Below are positions 35,501 through 45,902 of a stretch of DNA of 64,000 nt, piece by piece; position 1 is the first letter of the stretch; every line of letters begins with the position of its first letter. The DNA comes from Raphanus sativus (Eukaryota > Streptophyta > Magnoliopsida > Brassicales > Brassicaceae): positions 35,067,288-35,131,287 of the forward strand of contig NC_079519.1 of NCBI RefSeq assembly GCF_000801105.2, in the 5' to 3' direction. The notes under the pieces were generated by a model that did not search any database, was not told the DNA's origin, and saw nothing but the letters and a program-made list of their open reading frames with translations. Made by a program: the position numbers and the translations under genes.

Positions 35501-36589
35501 CCTAGAGCTTGGTACAGGAAACTGAGTATAACACTCAATGGTAGAGGGTTCAGGAAGTCTGAACTTGATCATACTCTCTTCACATTGACAGGACCATCAG
35601 GAATCATTGTGATCTTGGTGTATGTAGATGATCTGATTATCACAGGAAGTGATAAGGCTGGGATACAAGCCACTAAAGAGTTCCTCAAGTCTATATTTGA
35701 TATCAAAGACTTGGGAGAGATGAAGTATTTCTTAGGGATTGAGATATGCAGATCCAGAGAGGGCTTATTTATGTCTCAAAGGAAGTATACTATGGATATG
35801 CTAAAGGAGACTGATGTGCTTGGAGGAAAGATAGCCAAGACACCTCTTGAGGAGGGATATAAGGTCTTACGTGAGGGGGAGGTTGAAGAGAACCAGTTGT
35901 TTGAAGATCCTAAGCTGTATAGAAGGATGATTGGAAAGCTGATCTACTTAACCATCACAAGACCAGATATATGTTTCGCTGTGAATCAAGTGAGTCAGCA
36001 CATGCAGACGCCTAAGGTACATCACTGGAAGATGGTTGATAGGATACTGAGGTATTTGAGTGGCACTTCTGGACAAGGAGTTTGGATGGGTTGCAATGGC
36101 AGTACAGAAGTGGTTGGGTATTGTGATGCAGATTGGGCAGGAGATAGAGTAGACAGAAGGTCTACCACAGGGTATTGCACTTTCATTGGAGGGAACATGG
36201 TTACTTGGAAGAGCAAGAAGCAGAAAGTGATCTCCTGTTCAAGCGCTGAGGCTGAGTACAGGGCCATGCTGAAGCTTACAAACGAGTTGGTATGGATTAA
36301 GGGCATTTTGAAACATATGGAAATTGAGCAGATCAGTCCTATGACAATGCACTGTGACAATCAAGCAGCAATTCATATTGCCTCCAACTCAGTCTTCCAT
36401 GAGAGAACGAAGCACATAGAAGTTGATTGTCACAAGGTGAGGCAGATGATAATTCTAGGAGTGATACTGCCATGTTATACAAGGAGTGAGGATCAACTTG
36501 CAGATGTGTTCACTAAGGCAGCAAGGTTAAAGACAATGGAGTCCATACTATCAAGGCTTGGACTCATTGATCTTACCCCTAGGAGCTGA
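32540..36589 (+). CDS. Copia polyprotein (protease, integrase, reverse transcriptase, RNase H)
   Basis: 1349 residues in one frame. Residues 1 to about 230 are charged and Lys/Glu-rich, with no clear zinc knuckle and no obvious Copia Gag. Protease active site IDSGASHHM is at about 240. The integrase zinc region (HARLGHPHARAIEL ... CEACILGK) is at about 373-400, followed by the catalytic core (VHSDVW, RSDNGGEY, PQQNGVAERKNR). A direct repeat (SGHHDQD..QGAENS twice) lies at about 730-755. RT has LVARGFTQ, WQMDVKNAFLQGELE and YVDDLIITG; RNase H has YCDADWAGD and AEAEYRAM. The order PR-INT-RT-RH defines Copia. No stop or frameshift, so enzymatic parts look active; the odd N-terminus raises doubt about self-made capsids. 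Confidence 0.95.
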   Translation: MEPLREMATEKGQTRSLRDGKEAAQRNTIQSGVEAAHEEKSKLVKVCDDKGLIRNWKQEEDEIYQLVGRLKEVWLELMARSETIQEKREQDGVFSFLVAEMCELVQYTCDVYEKSKVSTQVKGGTSFKRGRLRKLSKKWFKMRKAWRRDRKSEYLSDKMSLKMIKKAAQKLVRGECSYSAYIGNSCEESIGVREQETKGADDPITKKEWDEFVKYVYALATTRSQGAPASASTTKPIIIDSGASHHMISDRSLISEVKAATGSVMIANGSRIPIEGVGNLKLFEKNTPAFYLPQFTSNLISVKKVTIDLDCQVVFRPNEVEFQDLKTGRVIGRGDSKNQLYHLQMAKIHKPLDSICLSSAASRVDSSTWHARLGHPHARAIELILPTMSFNHLECEACILGKHCRTVFPTSETIYEHCFDLVHSDVWTAPCMSRDSQKYFVTFIDEKSKYTWVTLLPSKDRVLDAFINFQAYVSNQYNATVKVLRSDNGGEYTSNAFKSHLAKHGIVQQTSCPYTPQQNGVAERKNRHLMEVARSMMFHAKVPKRFWSDAVQTACYLINRVPTKILKDLSPFEVLNKNKPSIDHLRVFGCVCYVWVPGEQRNKLEEKSTKAMFIGYSITQKGYKCYDPDTRRVLVSREVKFVESTGYYEKEKWEDLGDQSQASPGRANTLKILMEKLGINMSQDQVPRRIVHIDQAEEAGREIPLDHERGNITESGVQELHQEDSGHHDQDMTQGAENSGHHDQDVIQGAENSVQSSGGDEQEESPSSEEHVQAEVPVQELRRSTRIRTPSTWVNMKVYYNAQAVEHPSQAVCSFAEFPEEHYAFMISLDESYVPRSYEEAMEIQEWRDSVDDETNAMIRNDTWYESALPKGKRAVSSRWIFTIKYLPNGKIYRRKTRLVARGFTQTYGEDYIDTFAPVAKLHTIRIILSLAVNLEWDLWQMDVKNAFLQGELEDEVYMLPPPGLEHLVKPGNVLRLKKAIYGLKQSPRAWYRKLSITLNGRGFRKSELDHTLFTLTGPSGIIVILVYVDDLIITGSDKAGIQATKEFLKSIFDIKDLGEMKYFLGIEICRSREGLFMSQRKYTMDMLKETDVLGGKIAKTPLEEGYKVLREGEVEENQLFEDPKLYRRMIGKLIYLTITRPDICFAVNQVSQHMQTPKVHHWKMVDRILRYLSGTSGQGVWMGCNGSTEVVGYCDADWAGDRVDRRSTTGYCTFIGGNMVTWKSKKQKVISCSSAEAEYRAMLKLTNELVWIKGILKHMEIEQISPMTMHCDNQAAIHIASNSVFHERTKHIEVDCHKVRQMIILGVILPCYTRSEDQLADVFTKAARLKTMESILSRLGLIDLTPRS

Positions 36590-36731
36590 TCTCCTTAACC
36601 ATGGAGTCTCCACTCTTTTTCCCTCATCATTGTTTTATCCCATTGGGTTTTCTTTGGTGAGGTTTTTAATGAGGGATATCTTCATGGTTTCCAAGCTTGA
36701 CTTGTTCCACATGGTCAAGCTTGAGGGGGAG

Positions 36732-36975
36732 TGTTAAGTATTGAAAAGTGTTGACTTTAAGGTGTAAACACATATCTAGATCTGGATTCAAAATGTATCC
36801 TCTATATATCTTTATGAAAACTTATTCTAATAAAGATATAGAGTTTTGAGTCTCTCTCTAGTCTCTCTCTAGTCTCTCTCTAGTTCTTTATTCTCTCTAA
36901 TCTTCTAATCTTCTTAATCTCATACAAAACATTCAGATTAAACCTTAATCACACTATAAAACACAAAAGTGTTTA
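36732..36975 (+). repeat. 3' LTR of the Copia element
   Basis: 244 bp; same as the 5' LTR apart from two substitutions and one extra AGTCTCTCTCT unit near 36860. Confidence 0.9.
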
Positions 36976-37073
36976 GAAGCAACTTCCTCTCCAAGCTTAT
37001 AAGCCAATAAATAAAATCGTTCATTGAATCCAACACGAGAAATCCATGATACATAATTTTTACACCTACTTGA

Positions 37074-38819
37074 TCATTTCAGCACTATGGAGACCTTATT
37101 TTTGTGAGAGAGTGTAAGAGCGATTTGCGACAGCTCATCATAATTCGTTGTATTAAGGCAACTCCTCAACTGCAAAACCAATGTCTTTAGTGTTCTGCTA
37201 TTTCGCAGCAAAAGTTCCATGAAGGAAGCCACGAGATCCGGCTGTGCAACTTTAAACGCTGACTTAGCCGGAAAGATCAAGTCTTGTGGATCTTGTGGGT
37301 CTATGTAGCGATTAACATACTTTTCCTGCAAAACAAAGAAAGGTATCAGCATGCAAACTAAAAACTCTTTTTATACATTGATTAGCCACCAAAGAAAGTG
37401 ACTGACATGATTTTTAATTTATTTGTAATTTGTAACATAGCAAGGAAAGGATAATAAAATATACCACTGCAGAGTTCCAATCTTCAGTTTTGTAAAAAAA
37501 TATCTTCGATAATTCAGGTGAGTTTTGTAGCAGCTTTGCTATGCCAGGAACCGCAGATCGCAAAATTGTTGTTTTAAGAGTCAACGTTTTGACCTTTAAC
37601 GTAGGGAAATGAACACCATGGAACTCGGCAATAGATAGCATCTAGCAATAAAAATGACAAAGAGATAATGAATAACTCTCACCAAAAGAAAAACAAAAAC
37701 CTAAGTAAACAGTTAATCATAAACTACTTAGCTAGCATATGTTCATGTGTCCAAAATATCTACTTTTAGACAACAGAAGGATATTCTTAGAATATGTTTA
37801 TAATAAGCATAGAGAGAGTTATAAGAATTGTTGTCCAGAAAAAAGAGAGTTATAAGAATTAAAGATTAAAGAATGCAAGAATGTCAACATACCTGAAGAA
37901 AGCTAAGCCCAACAGTAAGGTTCTCTACGTTCTGCAACTCGTTTAGCATCGTTTGCATCATCACTTGGTAATCATCCTTCGAGGGATAATCTTGAGTACA
38001 CCAGAATCGAGGTAAGAAATACATAGTGTCTATGTTAGCTTCTATTAAAGAGGAGACATCAGCTAAACTATATTTTTGCGTAAAATCTATCATTCTCAAG
38101 TAATGTATATGTGGAGCCACGATATGACATTTTCTTGGAGAAGAATTGGTGAACTCTAAGTCCAGTCGTCTAAGGCGCGGCGATTCACTCAGATCAATAC
38201 AAGAAAGTGAACAAGACTGCAATGTCAAGCTTTTCAGCATTGGGGACCCAGACATAAGCTTAGGAAAAGATTCATCGAGTGAAGAGTTACTCAAAGACAA
38301 GTTCTGCAGTGATGTCCAAGAAACGGTGCATTTGGGTCTCATATAGTTGAGTGAATCTCCGATGAGTTGCTTTAGAGATGGATTGCTGAAGAAGAAATCT
38401 GGAAAAACGTAATATGCTTTCAATACCAAAGAAAGCTTCTCCACGTTGCGGGATATTGCAAACTTGATCAGGCTATCAACATGGTTGCTCCTTTCGCTGT
38501 CTTCCCACGTTTCGCTATCAACGTGGAGATGGAATCTCATGATTTTTGCGGCCGTGTAGCTATCTAGGGTTTCAAGAATCGATTCAATAGAGGAGGATGT
38601 AATATGAGGAAAAGAGAGATAAGGTGTCTTGCACCATACATGCCTCCAACGTTTGGACAAGACGCTAGTTGTGATGGCTACATTGGTCGGAACAAAGGAC
38701 AGGATATGGTGGAGCATCTCGTCTGGTAGAGAGCTGATTGAGTCTACACCGCCAAAGAGGTGGCTAGGGTTTTGTGCACCTGCAGGGGCGTTACTTTCCT
38801 CCTTCGCTGGTTTCTCCAT
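37074..38819 (-). CDS. F-box/LRR-type protein, gene 1
   Basis: F-box proteins bind SKP1 and recruit targets to SCF ubiquitin ligases. Three exons: 37893-38819, 37465-37641, 37074-37325, all joining in phase 0, giving about 451 residues. The F-box is near residues 28-70 (SISSLPDEMLHHILSFVPT then SVLSKRWRHVWCKTPYLSF). Leucine-rich stretches follow (TSLQNLSLSNSSLDESFPKL, LRRLDLEF) and a C-terminal block FMELLLRNSRTLKTLVLQL resembling the FBD region. I chose the ATG at 38819 because it matches the start in gene 2; the frame stays open further upstream. Intact. Target unknown; this is a fast-evolving class in Brassicaceae. Confidence 0.88.
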
Positions 38820-39200
38820 GGCCGTTCGGATTTTGATCAATCCTGAATTTTTTTCTGTCTGTGTTAGATAAGATATTTCAATCAATCTCTTATGTAAATC
38901 AAGTTATTTCTTAATAATCCAATTTACCAGATTTATTTCTTAATCATCCCGATTGCACCAGATTTATTTCTTAATTAATTCACAAGATCTGAATTTATAA
39001 TTTTAGATATCAAACTAAAATTTATATATCATATAAAAAATATAATATGATACTTTGAAATGTTAATTTATTTATCAACCAAAAAAAAATTAATTAAAGA
39101 CTTCAAAAATCAATTTATGTTACAAATATAAACAAGATTAACATGATGAATCATCTTGTAAAAATAGCATAATGAAAATGTGATCATGCTACTCATATAT
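38820..39200 (-). promoter_or_regulatory. 5' flank of F-box gene 1, duplicated in gene 2
   Basis: Matches 47480 to about 47870 upstream of gene 2 (shared CACCAGATTTATTTCTTAAT and TTTATCAAC blocks) with indels, then is interrupted by the hAT element at 39209. Confidence 0.65.
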
Positions 39201-40564
39201 GTTGACGGTAGGGCTGGGCAAATAATCCGAACCCGAAAAACCGAACCGAATCCGATCCGAAAAAGTAGCACCGAACCCGAACCGAAATTGATTAAATATT
39301 CGAACGGGTTCAAAATTTCGGTATTTAAAGAACCGAAACCGAACCCGATCCGAACCGAAGTATTTTGGGTACCCGAATGTATCCGAATTAAATTTATATA
39401 CTTAAATATATACATTATTTATATATATAATGTTATATTAAAATATTAAAAATATATAAGATACCTTTAAGTTTTCCAAAATACTCGAAAAATATATGCA
39501 AATAGTCAAAAATAAATGTTTAAAATAGCTAAAGTATACTGAAAATACCAAAAATAGTTAAATATCAATTGATTATTTATCCAAATATTCAAAGAAAACT
39601 AATTTATATGTTAAACTAGGGTAGGCCCGCCCTACGGGCGGGATATAATTTACTTGTGATTTATGTTATTATTTTGTATGATTTTGTGGGTTGTGTTTTT
39701 GGTTTACGTTTGGAAGAGATGTATATGATAATGTTTTTTGTCTTTTAGCAAATTTTAGCAAAGGAAGAATTATATGTGATAAAATATATTTTGTTTGTTT
39801 GTAATAGTTATTTTTTAGTAAAGCTGTGGCATTGTTGCGTTGTGAGAGTTTCAAATGATCTTCATGTTGTTTCCATTTACAAAAATTTGATTCCGTATTT
39901 GGTGTGTTATTTGTGGTTTGTAATATTTAGGTTTGGAAAGATTTGGTGGTGGGTAAATTTTTTGTGTATGTTACAAAAATAATTATCTTTTATGTTGAAA
40001 TCATAGTTTTTCGACATGATATTGGAGTGGAAGTGGTGTTTATTTGAAGTTGCATTTTTATTAAATGTAAAATGTTAAATTAAATGAGAGGAAGGTATGA
40101 ATGCAAAGCTAATCAAAATAAGAACATACTAAAACTGGAAAATGTGAAAACTGAGTAGTGGTCGATGAGTGTAGGCATTTGTCAGTCACCGTAAAACCAA
40201 CACTAAGAATTTTTCCATTTGTTTATAGTAATAACAATCACTCTATCGATTTTTGAGATTATTGAGATGTGGTGGCATTGTAAAGATTATATTAGTCCCA
40301 TAACACTTCTTTTTTAATATAGAGACGTCGCTTAAGAAAATTTTGATCTATCTCAGCATTTGTCTGCCCGGGACATGTTGGTTTTTTTATTTATGACGAT
40401 CCATAAATTTAATGAATTTCTCATGTTCTCATGTGCATAACAAAATTATGGCATAGAGATAGTTATTTTACCACAGTTTTGTTTGTTAATTTGTAAAGAT
40501 TTTTAGTCTTATGGCGGTTTTGTTTCAAAGTCAAAATTATTTGATTTTTTTCCTAACAATAATT

Positions 40565-40790
40565 CTTGTATAGATTGAGTCAAGATTTTCTTACTTAAAT
40601 TCATACACGGACTTTTACAACCATTCATCTGATCTGAACGGTTTTGGAATATTTTAAATTCTATATGTTACAATTAAGATTAAGTTAAGATTTTCTTACT
40701 TAATCTCATACACTGACTTTTACAATCATTCGTCTGAACTGAACGGTTTTGGAATATTTTAAATTCTCTATGTTACGATTAAAATAAAAA
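40565..40790. repeat. Two-copy tandem repeat of about 107 bp inside the Helitron
   Basis: The block GATTTTCTTACTTAA ... CTGAACGGTTTTGGAATATT occurs at about 40584-40660 and again at about 40691-40765 with a few changes. Confidence 0.75.
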
Positions 40791-41873
40791 GCAAAAAACA
40801 CATTGGTTAAGTATGTTCTTATTTGAGAAGGTTTGGTTATATATGTGGTTTGAATAATTATTTTCGTGCTTACTTTATTTTATGGGGTTTTATTATGATT
40901 TTTCACTATTTTTTTTAAATTAAGTATATGTATACTTTGATGGTTGAGATGATTTCAATAGAAATGTGTTCTTCTTTATTTTGGTAATATAAATATTTTG
41001 ATTGGTTTATTTTATATTTTCTATTTTCATTCATACTCCTATATCTTATTGTTTTTATTACGTTTCAATTTAAAATTTATAATTACAAAATTTTTATTTT
41101 CATATCAGTATTAAATTAGTTATATTGAAACTCTCTTTGAAATTCATGAAGTTACTACATTTATTTGCATATGGATTTTTAATGTGTTATTATATAAATA
41201 CAATTTTCGTTTTTAATAATTAATTATTTAGTTATATTTTATTATATTTTTCTCAATTAATTTTTAAACATCTTGTAAAATTACGTGACTTTTTCCATTT
41301 TTATAATATTTTGTTGGTTTCTCGTATTTTTTTTGTTTCACGGGTACTATTTTTTTGCTTTACTAATAATATATAAAAAGAGAGTGACATGAAATCAGTT
41401 GTCAAAGAAAAAAAAAGAGTGACAAAAAATCATAAAGAGTTTGAGCTGTGAAGTCAAAAGGCATATATCTTTGTTATTATCATATTCAATAATTACAAAA
41501 TTATTGTGGATACAGATTCGATCATATTACGATCTTATTTGAAGCAAGAGTTGTTTCTCGGTGTAAGATGCATGAGTTGTTGTATACGAAAAATGGCAAA
41601 TGGAAAATATCTATAAGAGTTGGTAAATAAATAAAAAGATCTATAAGCAACCATCTGTTATCAAGCTGGGTTGCAGGGTGATGATGAGTTTGTTTTAAAC
41701 TACCAAAATATGAGTTTATTTTAAAATTTGACCCCATAGGAAACGTAGTGACCAAGCCATGATAACAACATGTGAAAACCCAGCGACGAAAAGATGCAAG
41801 GAAACGATGAAATCCTAACTATTATTCCAAGCGTTTGTAGACTTGGCCACTCGCTAGGCTAGAAAACTAAGAA

Positions 41874-42140
41874 TTATGTGTTTTTTTTTCCGATGCGCCT
41901 ATCCTCCTGCACTCCTGCTTCCTCATCAGTTACATCACCAGCAACAGTTGCATGGATGCCTCTTTGAGCAGCTGCATCTCTCCACAGGCATCCAACCCAG
42001 CGGATGTTGCAGGGGGAACTTTGGTGATGTTTGGGAGGACTTAATAGCCACTGCTCTAGCTCCGGGCATGTAATCTCCTGGGTTGTTATCACCCCTCTGC
42101 CAAAGAACCATTATTAAAAAAGTAAACAGCATAAACAATA
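41874..42140 (-). pseudogene. Unidentified gene-like segment captured next to the GMP synthase piece
   Basis: Less AT-rich than the rest of the Helitron, with an acceptor-like tract before GGTGATAACAACCCAGG and overlapping open frames, one reading [21 protein letters not shown] do not recognise the source gene. A further open stretch (NNLENKSSRFGDNYRSVDE) lies at about 42545-42615. Confidence 0.35.
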
Positions 42141-42159
42141 TACATAGAACTATTTCGAA

Positions 42160-42468
42160 TTAAGGAATGAGGAGAAGTTGAATGGGGATAGCCTCAAACC
42201 CATCAGGAAGCTCAACAGCCTCATCCCCATGACTCATCCAAACAACCTGCTTCTCACCAACCCTCCCCTCTCCAAAAATCTTACTCTCATCACCCTTCGT
42301 CACCTCAATCTCCATCTTCCCATACTCCTTACTCTCCCCTTCCACCACAACACCCCCGAGCTTCTGAACAACCAGCTGCAACCCGTAGCAAATCCCCAGA
42401 ACACGAACACCGTTACTTTCAGCCCACTCGATGAACTCCAAACCAGCATGTGAGAGAGCAGAAGCAAC
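42160..42468 (-). pseudogene. Captured fragment of GMP synthase (glutamine amidotransferase domain)
   Basis: The frame reads EFIEWAESNGVRVLGICYGL, QLVVQKLGG, YGKMEIEV, EKQVVWMSHGDEAVELPDGF. This is the class I amidotransferase domain of plant GMP synthase, including the nucleophile elbow GICYG. Only one or two exons are present; the frame degenerates after FEAIP and stops near 42160. The acceptor at about 42469 is retained. It cannot make a working enzyme, though transcription from the Helitron could give chimeric RNA. Confidence 0.85.
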
Positions 42469-43878
42469 CTGTCAAGAGGAAGAAAACCAAACAAAACACC
42501 AACAGCCATAAACTCACACAAACCAAGACAAAATAAGTTTTGTGATTCAAACCTCATCGACGGAGCGGTAGTTATCACCGAACCGTGAAGACTTATTCTC
42601 AAGATTATTCTGAGTCTGCCATCGAGGATTATAGATTTATAGGAGGGTGCAGTACCTAACACAATTATTCTAATGTCTTTTAGTGCTCCTCCAGATATGA
42701 AAATACGACAATAAATTATAACAGAGGTTTACCTTACCTGAATCCTAAAAAAAAAAATTTCATTCCCAGTCTCCCACTATCATCTGTCACAAACAAAAGC
42801 TCTGAATAATAATCAATAGATGAACAGATTGAAACAAAATCAACAATCAAATTAGAAATCAAATCATCTCCCATAAACGAAATATATTGAAAAAGTGTGA
42901 TGATCATCAGTTCTCCTCCACGTTCATTCCTAGCTTTCCAGAACCCGACAACCGTACTTAGACGGTGGAGGAGCAGCAGCAACCAGTTTTCAGATCAGAA
43001 AGTAAATGGATGAGTTAGCCATTTCACAGAGAATCTACATACAGATTTAGAATTTTCACAGACTGTAAGGATATTGGTCAAGTGAAGGAAGCAAACCTTT
43101 TTACAGGTGAAGAATAGACCACCTTGGAAATTGCGATAATTCACAATCAATGTCATGGTCGTGCTACACGTCCGTCTATGGAGTTAAGAGGCGATGTTGG
43201 CGCTGAATCGGCATCTCGACCGTTTCGGTTGAGTAAAGTAGAAGGCTAAACGACGCGGGTGGAGACAAACGAAGAGATTCTTGATATCGATCTCACTCAT
43301 CTAACCTATTGAAACACCATTGAAGCTGTGTGAGTACACAGAATTATTTTTGATCGGTCTCGGATTTTTCAGAAGAACAGAAACCATAACTTCGGTGTGA
43401 AGGAGATGAAAACTACAGGGCCGCCTCTGAGGCTGTGGGCTTTAATTCTTATGATCTAACAGAAGCCCACAAATTTCCTTGTTTTCATTTAATTAAACGT
43501 TGAGTTTTGATGAAGTGGACAGGTGTCGGCTTCTCCTATCTCTATTTGTTGCGCTGGCAGCAGGAAAAGAGAGACACCTTTTCTTTATAATAATAGATTA
43601 AGGTATTTTGATATATATGTTATGAAAATTTATATGTAATATATTATCTTTTTTACAGATTTTGAAAATTTAAAGTATATAATGAATTTTGAAAATTTAA
43701 AAACATTTTAAATGGATTATCCGAACCCGAACCGAACCCGCAAAGATCCAAACCGAACCCGAACCGAAATTTAGAAATATCCGAATGGGGCTGAAATCTT
43801 TTACCCCGAAAACCCGAAACCCGAATGGACTGAACCGAAACCCGAATGGGTACCCAAACGCCCAGCCCTAGTTGACGG

Positions 43879-44600
43879 TATGTAAATCACCGAGAACCGT
43901 TCTTTAATTCTGAATTGTCTCATAGAGGAAACGAATAAGCAGTTTAAAATGAAGGACGTGGTATGTAATGGTCGATAGAACTGGTCGGTTGCTTTTCTTG
44001 AATTTCCCTTAGTAGTTGATGTTCTGAAGCTTGAGTTTCTGCAGGTTCTTCAAGCCTTCTTTAAGCTCTTTTCTAATCTTTCTTAGCCAAATTCTCGAGA
44101 AAGATCAGGTCTACACAATCAATTTTATGAATCATGTGCGTTTTGTCTTGCATCAGTAAACTGCATTGAGTGATAAACCTATACCATGAATTATTCATAA
44201 ACAATAGTATTTCTGATGAAACAGAGCTAAGACTTGCGCAGTCGAAGCCCATGAAAAATTGTACCTTGAAGATATTTGATAATCTTGTTCATATGGTGGA
44301 AGCTGAGGATTATGCATATACAATCAGGACGTGTAAAAAGCAAGATATTGCAGACTTAAACATATATATACTACCCCTACGAGGGGAAAAGAAAATGATT
44401 AACCTATTATATTAAAATGTTGAGTTTTGCTTTTGAGATACCATTTAAAGTTTTAAACATAAATCACAGGAAGTACTATAAGATGTTATCATCATAACTT
44501 TTATTTATCTTTGCAAGACCCAAAATAATTAAATATCAATCTGAAGGAAACCAAACAAAATATGATGCTTCTTCATGTTCAAAAAGTCAGTAAAACACAG
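43879..44600. other. Intergenic remnant shared with the CYP96A-fragment flank
   Basis: The stretch at about 43940-44045 (GCAGTTTAAAATGAAGGACG ... TAGTTGATGTTCTGAA) matches 50550-50632 beside the CYP96A 5' fragment. This extends the F-box duplication beyond the hAT insertion. The 81-codon frame at 44170-44415 shows no recognisable protein. Confidence 0.55.
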
Positions 44601-44639
44601 CATTTACACCTGTAGTTCCGTTTTCGCTAATAGTCTTTC

Positions 44640-45035
44640 AGGGTACTTAGACGTGTCCTCTCTCTTTCCCTTGACTAAGGGTTTTTTTTTTATTCAATAG
44701 AGAATAAAGGCTGACCCTTAAATAAGGGCTTTCTCACTCTCTTTCTTCTCGGTCCCCGCATTTTCCCCCTTAAAGACTTTGCTAAGGACTTCCCAATATT
44801 GATGCTCTTAGAGCATCATTATTGGTGGGCAGTGAACAAAAGCTCTTAGCTTTTTTTTTTTCTTTTTTTTTCTTTTTTGGTCATGACAAGCATAAGGACA
44901 ATCCTTATATAGGAGTTTTTCTCCATTTTCTTTCTCGGTCCTCTCCCCTTTTTCTCCATTTTCTTTCTCGGTCTTTTCCCCTTTTTCCTTAAGGACTGTC
45001 TTAAGAAAAACATTAGTGTTAGATTTACTTCTCTT
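44640..45035. mobile_element. Two adjacent MITE-like copies meeting at TTA
   Basis: At 44791-44826 the sequence CCAATATTGATGCTC / TTA / GAGCATCATTATTGG is a near-perfect inverted junction around TTA, the target of PIF/Harbinger elements. The left and right parts are related to each other in the same orientation (CTTAAATAAGGGCTTTCTC... and CTTATATAGGAGTTTTTCTC..., both with TTTCTTTCTCGGTC-type blocks). Outer ends are unclear, so the class is tentative. Confidence 0.4.
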
Positions 45036-45902
45036 TCCACATCTTTTAAAATCTGCATCAGTCAATCACTATTATTTTCTATAAAATACAATTCCGCTAA
45101 GCATGCAAAGCCTGAAGCTAAATAATTTCAAAACTAAACAATACAAATGTTTATGCTATATTTTTTACTCTGCCTTTTCCAAAAAGTTTCATATGAAGGC
45201 ACACACACCACCATCAATACCTGCAGATTCTGGAAGCTCTTCAACAAAATTTTGTTCTCCAACTCTCCAAAATCACAGTACCAGTATCAATCTCTTCCCG
45301 AAGTGATTTTAGATTCCACCTCCACAATCCATATCAATCTAAAAACTTGTCTATGCTGAACTTTTAAGTATTATTAATACAGGCGATGAATAATTAAATT
45401 TTTCGAATTGGTGACAAAAAGGTATATACAAAGGAACTGATCGAGATCAAATTTGAAATTTAGGAGAGATGAAAGGATTTTTTGTTTTGCTTCTTTGGTA
45501 ATGCAGAACATAGAGAAGAACAAAATAAAAACACAGCATAAATTTGTAGATAAGCAGTTAATTTGAAACGTGGATTGAAATATTCTGAAAAAGATTGCTG
45601 AAAATTTGGGATCAAAATATTTTTTATTCTTTTTTCATGTGTCAAAATCTGATTTGTTAGGCAACTTGCGATTTAGCATATAAAATATAACTCAAAACCA
45701 AAGAAGTGAACACACTGTCTTTTTTTCTTCTATTGCAGTAGTTTTGTTTCTATATGGAACCATGCTTACTACTATAATTAAATCAGGTGAACATGAAGCA
45801 GCTTCACCTTTAATCAGTAGAATAGGCCAACAATTAAAAATTTTCAATGGATCCAAGTATCCAACACTAGAAACCCACCATACATAATATAACATCATTT
45901 GA
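45036..45902. other. 3' flank of F-box gene 2
   Basis: Non-coding. The part from about 45750 to 45902 is homologous to the two sides of the Copia insertion beside F-box gene 1 and contains the uninterrupted site CATGAAGCAGCTTC at 45792-45805. Confidence 0.7.

Larger units (their letters stand above)
32043..36975 (+). mobile_element. Complete Ty1/Copia LTR retrotransposon
   Basis: LTRs at 32043-32275 and 36732-36975 are flanked by perfect 5-bp duplications GAAGC (32038-32042 and 36976-36980). A primer binding site TGGTATCAGAGC starts at 32276 directly after the left LTR, and a purine tract (TTGAGGGGGAG) ends before the right LTR. One long intact frame lies inside. The LTRs differ at two bases plus one extra 11-bp CTCTCTAGT-type unit in the right LTR, so the insertion is young. 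It lies in the 3' flank of F-box gene 1; the same flank of F-box gene 2 is empty at 45795-45799. Confidence 0.95.
39616..43597 (-). mobile_element. 4-kb Helitron carrying a GMP synthase fragment, nested in the hAT element
   Basis: On the minus strand it starts TC at 43597-43596 (TCTATTATTATAAAGAAAAG). It ends with the hairpin CCCGCCCGTAGGGCGGG and CCTACCCTAG at 39619-39616, then host T. hAT sequence resumes on both sides. It contains captured gene pieces near its 5' end (about 41.9-43.0 kb) and about 2 kb of AT-rich filler. No Rep/helicase frame, so it depends on an autonomous partner. Confidence 0.85.
39209..43870. mobile_element. hAT element interrupted by a Helitron
   Basis: Ends TAGGGCTGGGCAAATAATCC (left) and TAGGGCTGGGCGTTTGGGTA (reverse complement of right). 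Perfect 8-bp duplications GTTGACGG flank it at 39201-39208 and 43871-43878. The terminal arms are filled with CCGAACCCGAACCG-type repeats. Removing the Helitron at 39616-43597 leaves about 680 bp of non-coding hAT MITE. Confidence 0.88.

Noticed and set aside
39201..43878. A protein-coding hAT transposase
   Set aside because: After removing the Helitron only about 680 bp of repeat-rich non-coding sequence remains.
44808..45065. Lys/Glu-rich 85-codon minus-strand frame
   Set aside because: Derived from a CT/GA-rich MITE-like repeat, with internal duplications and no homologue recognised.
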